A stretch of 64,000 bases of DNA from JBCCEJ01 sp039030335 (GTDB lineage: Bacteria > Pseudomonadota > Gammaproteobacteria > HK1). The notes under the pieces are model-generated. The model was not told where the DNA came from. It saw nothing but the letters and a program-made list of their open reading frames with translations, and did not search any database. The translations under genes were made by a program, and so were the position numbers. This document shows, one piece after another, positions 45,981 to 55,683 of this stretch. Every line of letters begins with the position of its first letter. The first letter of the stretch is position 1. The stretch is from contig JBCCEJ010000019.1 of assembly GCA_039030335.1 (NCBI GenBank), forward strand, positions 9,546-73,545. Direction: 5' to 3'.

Positions 45981-47515
45981 GCACCCCTGCCGGAATCGCT
46001 GATGACACGCCCGTTCTGATCGGCGTCGGACAGCTGACGGTCCGCGACGAACCGCTCGATGCGCTGTCATCGCCGCTCGATCTCATCGAACGGGCCGCCG
46101 ACCTGGCGGCCGACGACGCCGGCCTCGGCCGCGCCGCGCTCGCCGGTATCGATCAGATAGCCGTGGTCAAGAGCTTTCGCGAGCCGACGCGCAACTCGGC
46201 GGAATCGCTCGCCAACCGGCTCGGCGTGGAAAACGCCGAACACTGGCTCGTGCCGGACGGCGGCCAGGCCCCGCAGGCGCTCGTCAACCACTATGCCGAA
46301 GCCATCGCCGACGGCCGCGCCCGCTATGTTCTGCTGGCCGGCGCGGAAGCCATGGACAACGCGAGACGACTCATCAAGTCGGGCGGCAAACCCAACTGGC
46401 AGGAACCGGCGGAGCACGATGCAAAATATCTGTTTCCAGACAAACCGATGGGCACGCGCCACGAGAGCGACCACGGTATCTGGCGCGCCAATCACGTGTA
46501 CCCGCTATTCGAGAACGCGCTTCGCGGCCACTACGGCGAAACGATCGCCGAGTACCAGCAGCGGCTCGGCGCATTGTTCGCACGCTTCACAGATGTTGCC
46601 GCCGAGTCGCCAACCGCCTGGTTTCCCGTGCGCCGCAGTGCCGGGGAAATTGCCTCGGTCGGCCCAAAAAACCGTTATGTCGCATTTCCCCATACCAAGT
46701 TCATGAACGCGATGAACCAGATCAACCAGTCGGCGGTGCTCCTGATCACGTCAGTTGGTCAAGCGCGAAAGCTGGGCGTACCGGCCGCACGGTGGGTGTA
46801 CCTGCACGGCTGTGCAGACACTTCGGAGCGGGGCTTCATGTCCGGGCGGGTGAACTACCATTCCGCGCCGGCTGTGAAGGTCATGGCGGAGCAGGCTCTG
46901 GGCATGGCCGGCAAGAGTATCGAAGACATCGACTTTATCGACATCTACTCGTGCTTCCCGTGCGCGGTCGCCATCGCGCGCGACGAGTTCGGCATCGACC
47001 GGGATGACACCAGAGCGTTGACCGTAACTGGCGGTCTGCCGTTTCATGGCGGCGCCGGCAACAGCTACTCGATGAACGCGATCGCGACGATGGCCGACCG
47101 CGTGCGCGAAACTCCGGGCAGCTACGGGTTCGTGTCGGCCAATGGCGGCTATCTGTCGAAGCACGCGGGCGGCATCTATTCAACCGACGCCATTCACGGC
47201 CGATGGAGTCGGGAGGATCCGGCGAGTTATCAAGGCGCCATCGACGCGTTGCCGGCCCCGGCGCTCAACGAGCAGCCATCAGGACCGGCGCGCTTGGAGA
47301 CCTACACCGTGACGTTCGGACGCGACGGGGCACCGGAACGTGGCATCGTCATCGGTCGGCTCGGGCATGACGACGACACCACGGCGCCGCGCTTTCTGGC
47401 GAATCTGCCGGAAGACCGGGCGCTGCTCGAGTCGGTGACCGAACAGGACTTTCTCGGGATGCGGGGGCAGGTCTCTCACGAAGGCGGTTTGAACCGGTTC
47501 GAACCGGCAGACTGA
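45977..47515 (+). CDS. Thiolase-superfamily protein (SCP-x/acetyl-CoA acetyltransferase-like), catalytic Cys absent
   Basis: 512 residues from ATG 45977. Thiolase fold features: VLIGVGQLTVR, LDLIERAADLAADDAG, VLLAGAEAMDNARR and the C-terminal LPFHGGAGNSYSMNAIATM. At the usual nucleophile position it reads PDGGQAPQALVN, with no Cys in that stretch, as in a group of actinobacterial homologues. It may be an aldolase or non-canonical thiolase rather than a standard beta-ketothiolase. Coupled to the acyl-CoA synthetase. Confidence 0.87.
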   Translation: MSTPAGIADDTPVLIGVGQLTVRDEPLDALSSPLDLIERAADLAADDAGLGRAALAGIDQIAVVKSFREPTRNSAESLANRLGVENAEHWLVPDGGQAPQALVNHYAEAIADGRARYVLLAGAEAMDNARRLIKSGGKPNWQEPAEHDAKYLFPDKPMGTRHESDHGIWRANHVYPLFENALRGHYGETIAEYQQRLGALFARFTDVAAESPTAWFPVRRSAGEIASVGPKNRYVAFPHTKFMNAMNQINQSAVLLITSVGQARKLGVPAARWVYLHGCADTSERGFMSGRVNYHSAPAVKVMAEQALGMAGKSIEDIDFIDIYSCFPCAVAIARDEFGIDRDDTRALTVTGGLPFHGGAGNSYSMNAIATMADRVRETPGSYGFVSANGGYLSKHAGGIYSTDAIHGRWSREDPASYQGAIDALPAPALNEQPSGPARLETYTVTFGRDGAPERGIVIGRLGHDDDTTAPRFLANLPEDRALLESVTEQDFLGMRGQVSHEGGLNRFEPAD

Positions 47516-47630
47516 GCGCGCTCGAACCCAGTACAATCGCAACGTCGATAAACCGTACAGCGCCAACATCAGGGCTCCGGGCGCGCGACGAACACCGCAA
47601 AAACCAAAGAGCGACGAACAGTCACCCGGT

Positions 47631-48461
47631 ATGCTGACCAACCAAACGCCAACCGACATCGAGATTCTGCCGCGCGAACCGGATCTCGACATTTCAGACT
47701 GCCTGGTTCGCGACTGGCACGGCAACGACCCGTTCAAAACCGCGTACTTCAATGCGTTCTCGATCGTCTTTCCGGTCGGCGAGCATTTCTTCATCGAAAG
47801 CGTGCGCGCGTTCGATGACCGCATCGAAGACCCGACGCTCAAACGCCAGGTGCGCGGCTTCATCGGGCAGGAAGGCCGGCACCGGCGCGAACATCAGGAC
47901 TACAACACGACGCTTTGTCAGGCGCGCGGTTACGATCTCGAATATCTGGAATCGCGCCAGCGCGATCGCATTTCAATGCTGAAGAAACGGGCTTCGACCT
48001 ATCAGTGGCTCGCTGCCACCGTCGCCCTCGAACATCTCACCGCCATCATGGCTGACGGACTGCTGCGGAACCCGGCCTGGCTGGACGGCGCGGAGCCTGA
48101 GATGACGATGCTCTGGCGCTGGCACGCGATCGAAGAGACGGAGCACAAAGCCGTGACCTTCGACGTCTACCGCGCGGTCGGGGGCTGGGACAGCACACGC
48201 CGCCAGATGCTGAAAATCGTCACGTGGAATCTGCTCCGCGATACGCTCGCCTATACACGCTACATGCTGCGCGTTGCTGGCAGACACCGGGATATGGGTC
48301 TCTGGTGGCGAGGCCTCTCGTGGCTGTTCGGACGGCACGGCATCTGGCGGCCGCACATCGGCGAGTGGCGCGATTTCAACCGTGCCGATTTTCATCCGTG
48401 GGATAACGACAACCGCACGCTGCTCGACCAGTGGATTCCGGCTCTACAGACAGCCAGTTGA
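47631..48461 (+). CDS. PF10118-type metal-dependent hydrolase (ferritin-like fold)
   Basis: 276 residues. Helical protein with probable metal-binding acidic and His residues: GQEGRHRREH, ALEHLTAIM and HAIEETEHKAVTFDVY, a diiron-like pattern. No signal peptide. The family is annotated as metal-dependent hydrolase but its reaction is poorly known. Lies 115 bases after the thiolase-like gene and 12 before the FAH-family gene. Confidence 0.85.
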   Translation: MLTNQTPTDIEILPREPDLDISDCLVRDWHGNDPFKTAYFNAFSIVFPVGEHFFIESVRAFDDRIEDPTLKRQVRGFIGQEGRHRREHQDYNTTLCQARGYDLEYLESRQRDRISMLKKRASTYQWLAATVALEHLTAIMADGLLRNPAWLDGAEPEMTMLWRWHAIEETEHKAVTFDVYRAVGGWDSTRRQMLKIVTWNLLRDTLAYTRYMLRVAGRHRDMGLWWRGLSWLFGRHGIWRPHIGEWRDFNRADFHPWDNDNRTLLDQWIPALQTAS

Positions 48462-48473
48462 GGCAGCTCGAGC

Positions 48474-49262
48474 ATGTCGCAGAACTCCTGGCAGCAGCGG
48501 GCCGCCGATGCACTTACCGCGCTACGACGTGACGGGCGAGCACAAAGCGGCTTCGACCCGGACCTGACGCCACCGGATTCCGAATCGGCGTATACGATTG
48601 CCGGCATGGTCGCGGCCAGACTCGGCTGGGACGTCGTCGGCTGGAAGATCGCCGCGACCAACGACCGCATGCGCAAGGCGCTGCGCACCAACGCCCCGAT
48701 CTACGGACGGGTGTTCGCACCGCGCATCGTCCCCTCGCCTGCCAGGGTCGAGCACGCGCAACAGGTGAACCCGATCCCGGAAGTCGAATACCAGGTACGC
48801 CTCGGCGCCAACCTGCCGCCCCGGGATGCACCCTACACACTCGCCGACATCGACGCCGCGGTCGCCTCTCTACATCCCGGCATCGAACTGGCCGAATGCC
48901 GGTTCACACACGACGAACGCTTCCCACCTCTGCCCGCCATCCTGGCTGACGGCGCCGGATCGGGCACTCTGGTTTGTGGTCCGGCCATCGAAAACTGGCG
49001 GGATCAGGACATCGCCAATCAGGAAGTGGTGCTGTACTGCAACGGCGAACGCCGACGCAGCGGCACGGCTGCCGAAGCGATGGAACACCCGCTGGTGCCG
49101 CTCACCTGGCTCGCCAATGAACTGTCGCGCACCCGGGTGGGCTTACGAGCGGGGCAAATCATCAGCACCGGGACGCTCACGGGCATGTTGCGACCTCGGG
49201 CGGGCGATACGTATGTGGCTGATTTCGGGCCGTTCGGAACGGTCAGCGCCACTTACGCGTGA
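48474..49262 (+). CDS. 2-keto-4-pentenoate hydratase / FAH-family protein
   Basis: 262 residues. The MhpD-like pattern is seen: DVVGWKIAATN, PIYGRVFAP, NPIPEVEYQVRLG with the metal-binding Glu pair, LAECRF and the C-terminal ISTGTLTGMLRPRAGD. Typical reaction is hydration of 2-hydroxypentadienoate-like acids in meta-cleavage pathways, or decarboxylation of oxo-acids. It fits a ring-cleavage step of the surrounding catabolic cluster. Confidence 0.87.
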   Translation: MSQNSWQQRAADALTALRRDGRAQSGFDPDLTPPDSESAYTIAGMVAARLGWDVVGWKIAATNDRMRKALRTNAPIYGRVFAPRIVPSPARVEHAQQVNPIPEVEYQVRLGANLPPRDAPYTLADIDAAVASLHPGIELAECRFTHDERFPPLPAILADGAGSGTLVCGPAIENWRDQDIANQEVVLYCNGERRRSGTAAEAMEHPLVPLTWLANELSRTRVGLRAGQIISTGTLTGMLRPRAGDTYVADFGPFGTVSATYA

Positions 49263-49404
49263 CGGCAGCAGCGCCAAAACACCCGCCAGCCATGGCAGAA
49301 TGCCGAACACGAACGTATTACCTACCGGCGCCGCCGCTGCCTTTCGAGCGCGGCGACGCCGCACGACTGGCCTTGCGCCACGGGCCGGAAAACTGGAGAT
49401 CGAC

Positions 49405-50253
49405 ATGGTCGCCGCCCTGAAGAACAGCTACGAAAGCATCACCGCCAAACCCTTTGCACCCAACCTCGGCGCCGAGATCTACGGCGTGGATCTGAGTAAG
49501 CCGGTCCCTGATTCACAGTTCGACGAAATCCACCAGGCGTTTCTCGACTATCAGGTGCTGTTCTTCAAAGATCAGAAGGAGATACCCCCAGAGCTTCACG
49601 TCGAATTCGGCAAGCGGTTCGGCGAATTGCACGCGCACCCGGCCGCTCCGACCATGGACGGACACCCGGAGATCTTCGAGATCCACGCGACCAAACATTC
49701 GAAGATCGCCAACGGCGAGTTCTGGCATTCGGATGTCTCGTGCGACGAAGTGCCGCCGCTCGGCACCATGCTGCAGCTTCACATCCTGCCGCCGTGTGGC
49801 GGAGACACGATGTTCAACAACATGTACTCCGCGTACGACAAGCTGTCAGAGCCGCTAAAAGAGATGGTCAACGGCCTGACGGCCACCCACGCCTCGGAGC
49901 ACGTCTACAAGGGCCGCTACTCCGATCGTGGGCAGAAAGATGCCGAGATCGATTGCCCAAGTGCCGTGCATCCGGTGGTGCGCACCCATCCTGAGACCGG
50001 CAGGAAGGCGCTGTTCGTCAACCGGACGTTCACGACTCGAATCAATGAACTCTCGCCCGAAGAGAGCAGCGGGGTCCTCGAAATACTGCTGGCCCAGTGC
50101 GAGCACATCGACCACCAGATCCGCTTCCGGTGGAGCCTTCACGACATGGCGTTCTGGGACAATCGCTGCTGCATGCACCGCGCCATCTGGGACTACTGGC
50201 CCGAGGAGCGCAAGGGGCGACGCGTGACCATCAAGGGCGATCGGCCGAGCTGA
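49405..50253 (+). CDS. TauD/TfdA-type 2-oxoglutarate dioxygenase
   Basis: 282 residues from ATG 49405 (GGAG upstream). The Fe(II) facial triad is visible as FWHSDVS and CMHRAIWDY, with the 2-oxoglutarate-binding Arg in GRRVTIKGDRP. N-terminal GAEIYGVDLSKPV and LLFFKDQ-like blocks (VLFFKDQ) are family-typical. Hydroxylates a small acid such as taurine, an alkyl sulfate or an aryloxyacid; which one cannot be told. Last gene of the plus arm. Confidence 0.9.
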   Translation: MVAALKNSYESITAKPFAPNLGAEIYGVDLSKPVPDSQFDEIHQAFLDYQVLFFKDQKEIPPELHVEFGKRFGELHAHPAAPTMDGHPEIFEIHATKHSKIANGEFWHSDVSCDEVPPLGTMLQLHILPPCGGDTMFNNMYSAYDKLSEPLKEMVNGLTATHASEHVYKGRYSDRGQKDAEIDCPSAVHPVVRTHPETGRKALFVNRTFTTRINELSPEESSGVLEILLAQCEHIDHQIRFRWSLHDMAFWDNRCCMHRAIWDYWPEERKGRRVTIKGDRPS

Positions 50254-50314
50254 TCTGACCGCTCAGCCGTTTGCCTGCGCCAGGCGGCACCGAAGCGGGA
50301 AGTACCGTCGCCCG

Positions 50315-52162
50315 CTACTGAAACACGTCCTGTAGCCGCACCATTTCAGCGTAATACTGATCGGCAGCCAGCAGTTCGTTGTGCGTACCGGATTCGGTGA
50401 TCTGTCCGTTTCGCAGTACCAGGATGCGGTCGGCCGACGTCACGGTGACCAACCTGTGGGCGATCACGAGAATTGTTGAGCGGCCTCTCAGTCGATTCAC
50501 CATCTCTCGCATCGCAGCCTCCGCGTGACTGTCGAGGCTGCTGGTTGCCTCATCCAGGATCAGGAGTTGCGGGTTCCGCAGCAGCATTCTGGCGATCGAC
50601 AACCGCTGACGCTCGCCTCCCGACAGCATGCCGCCCGATTGACCGATCCGCGTGTCGTAGCCTTGTTCCATCGCCATGATGAAGTCGTGCGCCAGCGCGG
50701 CCCTGGTCGCACGTTCAATCTCCTCCTGAGATACCTCACCCTGTCCAAAGCAGAGATTGTCTCTGACCGTGCCGTCGATCAGGAATACTTCCTGAGTAAC
50801 GAATCCGATCCGGTCGCGCCAGTCCGACAGCCGGATCGAGTCGAGTTCGATTCCATCCACCAGGATCTGACCGCTGATCGGGCGATAGAGCTTACACAGC
50901 AGACTGGCAACCGTTGACTTACCTGACCCTGACGGTCCCACCAGCGCCAGCATGCTGCCCTGGGGCAACTCAAACGAGATGTCCCGGAGTACCCGGTCCG
51001 TGTCGGCCTGCGATGTCTCGCGCGCCTTGTAGCTGAAATTGATGCCCTTGTATTCGATCAGCGAAAACCCCTGTTCGAACCGGCGGGGTCCAGACGGCTC
51101 GACGTTGCGACGGGCATTGGTCTCGAACTCGAGCAGGTCGTTGATGCCATCGAAGTTCTGCATGATCGAGATGATGGCCTGATTGATGTTGGAAGCGGGG
51201 CCGACCATGCGGGTCAACACGATCAGAAAGATCAGGATCTCTCCCAACAGTTTGACTGGCGTTCCATCGACGCCCAGCCCCACGCCCAGAATCAACAGCG
51301 CCACGACCAGACCGCCAGCCGTGGTCGTCAGGGGACCGTTCACATTCGATACGATGCTCATCAACCGCTGGGTGGAAAAATTACGCTCAGAGAGTTTGCG
51401 AAAAAGATCCGCGGCCAACGGCTCTGCCTGCAGAAGCTTGACGGTGCGTACGCCGATGATCGTGTCCGCGAGATGCTGGCTCATGTTCCGCGACACGATG
51501 GTCACGCGCCTGCCTATATCCACCTGCCATCTGGCAATGAACTTGAGTGCCAGCACGGTGAATGCGACGAACACCAGTGCGCCCAAGGTCGATGGAACCG
51601 AGATATTGATGAGGATGACGAAGTAGATCGGGATGAGCGTGCTGCTCGCGACGATATCGCTGATGCTGCGGATGATCTCGGCGACCCGACCTATCTGACC
51701 GGTCAGCAGATTCGCGAAATGGCTGTAGCTCTTCTGGTCGAGATACGCCATCGACAGCGTCAACGTCTCGCCGTAGTAGCGCAGCGCCAGAATCTGATTG
51801 ATACGGAGCACGAAGTTCGCCGTCAGCACCGATGATGCAAACAACATGAGGCCACGCATGATCACCAGTATCATCATCGCGCCCGCGATCAGTACCAGCC
51901 GGTCTGAAGCCTCATACCGATGGAAGTAACCTACGAACGGGCCGATCAGCGGTACCGACTCGTACGGTTTCTGACCGCTGATCATGTCGATGATCGGAGC
52001 CGAGAACAGCACGGTTACGACTTCGCTGGCCGCAGCCAACAGCGCCGTCAGCCACAGCAGTGCGAACCACAGTGGTCCGTTCGGAACGCTGCGCAGGATC
52101 TGCCACAAGAAGCGGAACTTGTAGAGCCGCCCGGAGCGACCATGTCGGGCGTCGATGGTCAA
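50315..52162 (-). CDS. ABC exporter, fused permease and ATPase (MsbA/PglK-like)
   Basis: 615 residues: six membrane helices in residues 30-320, then a nucleotide-binding domain with Walker A GPSGSGKST (about residue 409), Q-loop FVTQE, signature MLSGGERQRLSIAR, Walker B LLILDEATSSLD and switch His VIAHRL. Homodimeric half-transporter type, as in lipid A or lipid-linked oligosaccharide flippases. Its start overlaps the stop of the glycosyltransferase-like gene by four bases, so the two should act on the same product. Confidence 0.93.
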   Translation of the reverse strand: MTIDARHGRSGRLYKFRFLWQILRSVPNGPLWFALLWLTALLAAASEVVTVLFSAPIIDMISGQKPYESVPLIGPFVGYFHRYEASDRLVLIAGAMMILVIMRGLMLFASSVLTANFVLRINQILALRYYGETLTLSMAYLDQKSYSHFANLLTGQIGRVAEIIRSISDIVASSTLIPIYFVILINISVPSTLGALVFVAFTVLALKFIARWQVDIGRRVTIVSRNMSQHLADTIIGVRTVKLLQAEPLAADLFRKLSERNFSTQRLMSIVSNVNGPLTTTAGGLVVALLILGVGLGVDGTPVKLLGEILIFLIVLTRMVGPASNINQAIISIMQNFDGINDLLEFETNARRNVEPSGPRRFEQGFSLIEYKGINFSYKARETSQADTDRVLRDISFELPQGSMLALVGPSGSGKSTVASLLCKLYRPISGQILVDGIELDSIRLSDWRDRIGFVTQEVFLIDGTVRDNLCFGQGEVSQEEIERATRAALAHDFIMAMEQGYDTRIGQSGGMLSGGERQRLSIARMLLRNPQLLILDEATSSLDSHAEAAMREMVNRLRGRSTILVIAHRLVTVTSADRILVLRNGQITESGTHNELLAADQYYAEMVRLQDVFQ

Positions 52163-53433
52163 TCGCTCCGCATATGCAGCCTGCGGCGCAATGCCCGCCG
52201 GAGGTTTTCACGCTCCAGCGGATCGCCGTTCAATGCACGCCACACGGAAACCATCCGGCTGTGAATGACTGCGCAAGCCCTCTCCAGCCACGCGAGAACG
52301 GCAATGATTTGCCTGGCCCGGGTGTCATTGCGCTGTTCGCTCAGGTCGACAACCGACCGGCTCTGCATCGCCAGCTCATCCCAGCTCCGGTCGAGTGGCT
52401 TGATGTGCCAGCATACCGCCGTCGAAAGGTACTTCCGTTTGAAGTCATCGAAGGCCGGGCATCTGGCGCTGTCGCGAAAGGACGCACCGTTCAACACGCG
52501 GCGCAACGGTCCGCACCAGCGCCGCAGCCAGTTGCCTTGCACGTCTACCGGGCGGTCATCCAGAGGTGCCCAGCTGATCAGCATCATTTCGTCGGAATCA
52601 TCGATGATGCGCACCCGACCATGCACGCCGAAGTTCGCGTGCACATAGTCACCGTCCATGGTCCATTCGGTCAGGGATTCGGTGTCGTGCTCTTCGATAC
52701 TCGCAAAATCCAGCAAGAGCGGCGCCCAGCTGAGCGAGTGGATCAGTAGACCGCCGTCCAAGCCGTGCCGCCAGATAAGCGCCGGCTGGATCGCACTACG
52801 GTAAGCGGGACTGTCGTAGAGATACGCCTCCGTCTGGCTGTGCATCGAATTCACCGCCAGCTCTACCATGTCTGCACCTGACAACGAGAGATCGTCGCCA
52901 CCGGCCACCAGATTGCCGGCCACTTCGTTCAGGTGCCCGCCGCGTCTCAGACGCTCGAACAAAGGCTCCTCACCAAATCGCAGCGCGGCCACGCACACCA
53001 CGCTGTAACGCTGTTTCGCATACTCGACCAGCCTGGCGACGGTGCCTCTGGACAACATGAGATCAGGCGTCAGCGGCACTGCGAGTGCACCATCGTCAAA
53101 ACAACGGTCTGTCGCGGCTTTGTGGCCTGCCCCCATGTGCACGGTGCCGGGTACCCCGGGCGGCGGCGGTGGAATCGGCAGATGCTCGAGCGTCAGGTGA
53201 CGAGCGACAGCCTGAACAGCCTTCTCGCCCATCAATGCCTCCCAGTCGGCATCCGGGCAGGCGATGAGAAATCGATGGTCGCCGTCAGGAAGTTGCGGGA
53301 GGTTTCCAGGAGCGAGCAGCGAAGGCAGGCACAGTTCGGTGAAGTACTGCCGAAACCGCACGCCCCAGACGACCGCCATGAAATAGAAGCGCAGCTGACT
53401 GGTCTGGTTGACTGATTGCTCGGTTGTCGACAT
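52159..53433 (-). CDS. Putative glycosyltransferase-like protein coupled to the ABC exporter
   Basis: 424 residues, soluble, no signal peptide. The first 160 residues look like a GT-A nucleotide-sugar fold (HRFLIACPDADWEAL, GAGHKAATDRCF, AVPLTPDLMLSRGTVARLVE). The rest is unfamiliar: LLIHSLSWAPLLLDF then a DHDTE-like EEHDTESLTEWTMDGDY and a basic C-terminus. I do not recognise a named family, and the glycosyltransferase call is inference from the N-terminal pattern and the flippase neighbour. First gene of a two-gene unit. Confidence 0.6.
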   Translation of the reverse strand: MSTTEQSVNQTSQLRFYFMAVVWGVRFRQYFTELCLPSLLAPGNLPQLPDGDHRFLIACPDADWEALMGEKAVQAVARHLTLEHLPIPPPPPGVPGTVHMGAGHKAATDRCFDDGALAVPLTPDLMLSRGTVARLVEYAKQRYSVVCVAALRFGEEPLFERLRRGGHLNEVAGNLVAGGDDLSLSGADMVELAVNSMHSQTEAYLYDSPAYRSAIQPALIWRHGLDGGLLIHSLSWAPLLLDFASIEEHDTESLTEWTMDGDYVHANFGVHGRVRIIDDSDEMMLISWAPLDDRPVDVQGNWLRRWCGPLRRVLNGASFRDSARCPAFDDFKRKYLSTAVCWHIKPLDRSWDELAMQSRSVVDLSEQRNDTRARQIIAVLAWLERACAVIHSRMVSVWRALNGDPLERENLRRALRRRLHMRSD

Positions 53434-53857
53434 CGCCCCCTGAGACTCCCCGGTCTGTCGCGCTGCATTCGCCGCAGCGCTCGCGCACCTTCAACGGCGA
53501 ACGGCGCGTGCTGGGTAATGCCCATACGGGTGTCGACCGGCCCCTGAAAGTCGCTCTGTGTAAGAGGATTCCAGATCGGTCTTCGCATCCAGCCATAGCC
53601 AGACCCGCCCCTGTCGGGTCTGGCGCTGACCCATTGGGCACAGCGGGTTGCCACGCTTTCAGAACGCGCCTGCAGACCTCCCCAAGTGCTGCATTCCGGC
53701 GGCGCGATAGCTGCCGTGACGCCCTCGCTATAGGATACCGGCAAACGACGCGGGTGGCATGTTCAACCGCTGGTTTGCCGGGCTGGTTCGGCTTTGGGGG
53801 ACCTTACCGGTAACTTCGCGCGCATCGGCATCGTTCAAAATGCACGTGTCTGGCCGG
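53434..53857. other. Gene-free region before the glycosyltransferase-like gene
   Basis: No reading frame here has convincing coding character or family match. It contains a perfect long inverted repeat at 53598-53624 and should hold the promoter of the two-gene export unit on the minus strand. Confidence 0.5.
53598..53624. repeat. Perfect ten-base inverted repeat
   Basis: GCCAGACCCG (53598-53607) and CGGGTCTGGC (53615-53624) enclose CCCCTGT. No T tract on either strand. It could be a terminator for the minus-strand MFS side, a regulator site or an mRNA hairpin. Confidence 0.55.
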
Positions 53858-55132
53858 CTACGGCACCGCGTCTGACTTTCCGTCTCCCGACCGCAGCGGC
53901 GGCGGCGCCGGGCGCGCAGCCGCGAGACCGGTCAGCGCGGCGGTCAGTCCCAGCCCGGCAAACACCAGCATTGCCGTGTGGTAGCCGCCGGTCTGGTCAT
54001 GGATGACCCCCGCCAGCAGCGGACCGGACGCCTGACCGATGACCTGCACCGGCAACGACAAACCCCGGATGGCGCCATAGTGCGTACGGCCGAAATATAT
54101 GGCGAAGGCGATCTGCGGCAAGGTCAGCAAACCGCCGATGCCAGCCCCGAACACGACGGCGGCCAGATAGCCATCGCCTGCCGTCTCGACGCCGCGCATC
54201 ACGAGCGCACCGAGCGCCAGTTGCAGACCGACGAAAGGCAGAATGGCGCGGATCGGAAAACGGTCAGCCAGCCGCCCGAAAAGCAATGAGCCAAACGCCG
54301 CGGACAGTGAGAATGCGCTGACGATGGTCGCGGCGACGGTTGGTGAAATACCCTGCTCCACCAGAAAGGGTGCCTGATGGAGGCTGATGCCGGCCTGAAT
54401 ACAGAACGCGATGCCGGTGAAGACCATGAGCAACCAGAAACTGCGTGTCCGCAAGGCCTCTGCGCGGGTGAAATCACGCTCGGGCGCAAAACGCCGTCGC
54501 GAGACGGCGGATTCCAGCGTCTCCGGGGACGTAACCTCTCCGTCTGGCCGCAACCCCATATCTTCCGGACGCCTGCGCATGAACAGGCCGACCGGTAACG
54601 CACCAACCATCAGCACGGCGACACCGATCGTGATCCAGCCAAAACGCCAGCCGTTGGCATCGATCGCAAGCTGCGCGAACAGCGGCATGACGGCAAGACT
54701 CAAGGCTGACGTGAATGACACGATCGCCGTCGCCCGGCCTCGCTTGCGCTCGAACCAGTTCGCAACCGCGGTTGAGATGCCGACTTCGAACGGCGCCGTG
54801 AACACCATCCTCGAAATGCCGAAGAAGACGTAGAAGCCGACCAGTCCAGACACACCCGCCAGCATGAAAGCGCAGCCGGAGGCGACCACCGCACTGGTCA
54901 GCAACAGCACGCGCGAGCCGGTCCGATCAACGAGCGCGCCAAGCATCGGTGCGCACACCGCACCCAGCACCCCGCCCAGCGATACGGCGCCCGAGATCGC
55001 GCTTCTCGACCAGTCGAACTCCGCCACCATCGGCGCGATGAACACCGACAGCGTGGCGACGGCAGACCCTTGTCGGGCAAAGCTGGCACAGGCGGCGCAC
55101 GCCACGATCACCCAGCCATAGAACAGCTTCAC
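53858..55132 (-). CDS. MFS transporter (OFA/MCT-like)
   Basis: 424 residues, about twelve hydrophobic segments. Starts with the branch-typical LFYGWVIVACAAC, followed by SRSAISGAVSLGGVLGAV and GALVDRTGSR; the second half has LFGRLADRFPIRAI. Inner-membrane carrier for an organic anion, substrate unknown. Transcribed alone, divergent from a small membrane protein gene. Confidence 0.87.
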   Translation of the reverse strand: MKLFYGWVIVACAACASFARQGSAVATLSVFIAPMVAEFDWSRSAISGAVSLGGVLGAVCAPMLGALVDRTGSRVLLLTSAVVASGCAFMLAGVSGLVGFYVFFGISRMVFTAPFEVGISTAVANWFERKRGRATAIVSFTSALSLAVMPLFAQLAIDANGWRFGWITIGVAVLMVGALPVGLFMRRRPEDMGLRPDGEVTSPETLESAVSRRRFAPERDFTRAEALRTRSFWLLMVFTGIAFCIQAGISLHQAPFLVEQGISPTVAATIVSAFSLSAAFGSLLFGRLADRFPIRAILPFVGLQLALGALVMRGVETAGDGYLAAVVFGAGIGGLLTLPQIAFAIYFGRTHYGAIRGLSLPVQVIGQASGPLLAGVIHDQTGGYHTAMLVFAGLGLTAALTGLAAARPAPPPLRSGDGKSDAVP

Positions 55133-55284
55133 CAGACTTCAGACTCCACGCAGGACGAACGGCAGCCGGCTACCGTACCGGATTGCTGCCAGAGTCAGCC
55201 ATAACATTGCCAGAATCGAACCCGTGACTTGCCATACCCGGCCGCGAACATACAGACATCGCGAATACGCAGGACGGACTTTCG

Positions 55285-55683
55285 ATGTCGACCTTGACCA
55301 TGACCGGCCACACAGCCATCCCGGCACTCGTTCTCCAGGGAACAGCTGCAGCGCGCGCGCGCTGGCCGCAAGTGTGGCGCATGGGCGCTGCCAGCGTGGC
55401 GCTGATCGCCGTCTCGCTGTTACAGGTGCACGCACCGGACTGGGCCGCGATGCCGTTGGCGCCTGCCGCCACGCTGATACTGGCTTTCGTCTGCGTCGTG
55501 CTCGGTTTTCGAGACGCGCGGCGCCAGGTTCGGCTGCTGGCGTTCGCGCTGGCGCTGCCGGCTGCCGCCGGGGCACTCTACTCACACTGGCAGCACCAGC
55601 AGGCGCTGGCAGACACGCTGATCGCACAGACCCAGCCACTGACGTTGCCGGGGATCCCGACGCTCGACATCGCGTCGCGTTGA
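55285..55683 (+). CDS. Small hydrophobic protein, unknown
   Basis: 132 residues with three probable membrane helices (about residues 34-50, 57-77 and 84-102) and a short polar tail. ATG start. No family recognised. It lies 240 bases before the molybdenum hydroxylase operon. Coding potential rests on the hydrophobic pattern and the clear intergenic position. Confidence 0.45.
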   Translation: MSTLTMTGHTAIPALVLQGTAAARARWPQVWRMGAASVALIAVSLLQVHAPDWAAMPLAPAATLILAFVCVVLGFRDARRQVRLLAFALALPAAAGALYSHWQHQQALADTLIAQTQPLTLPGIPTLDIASR

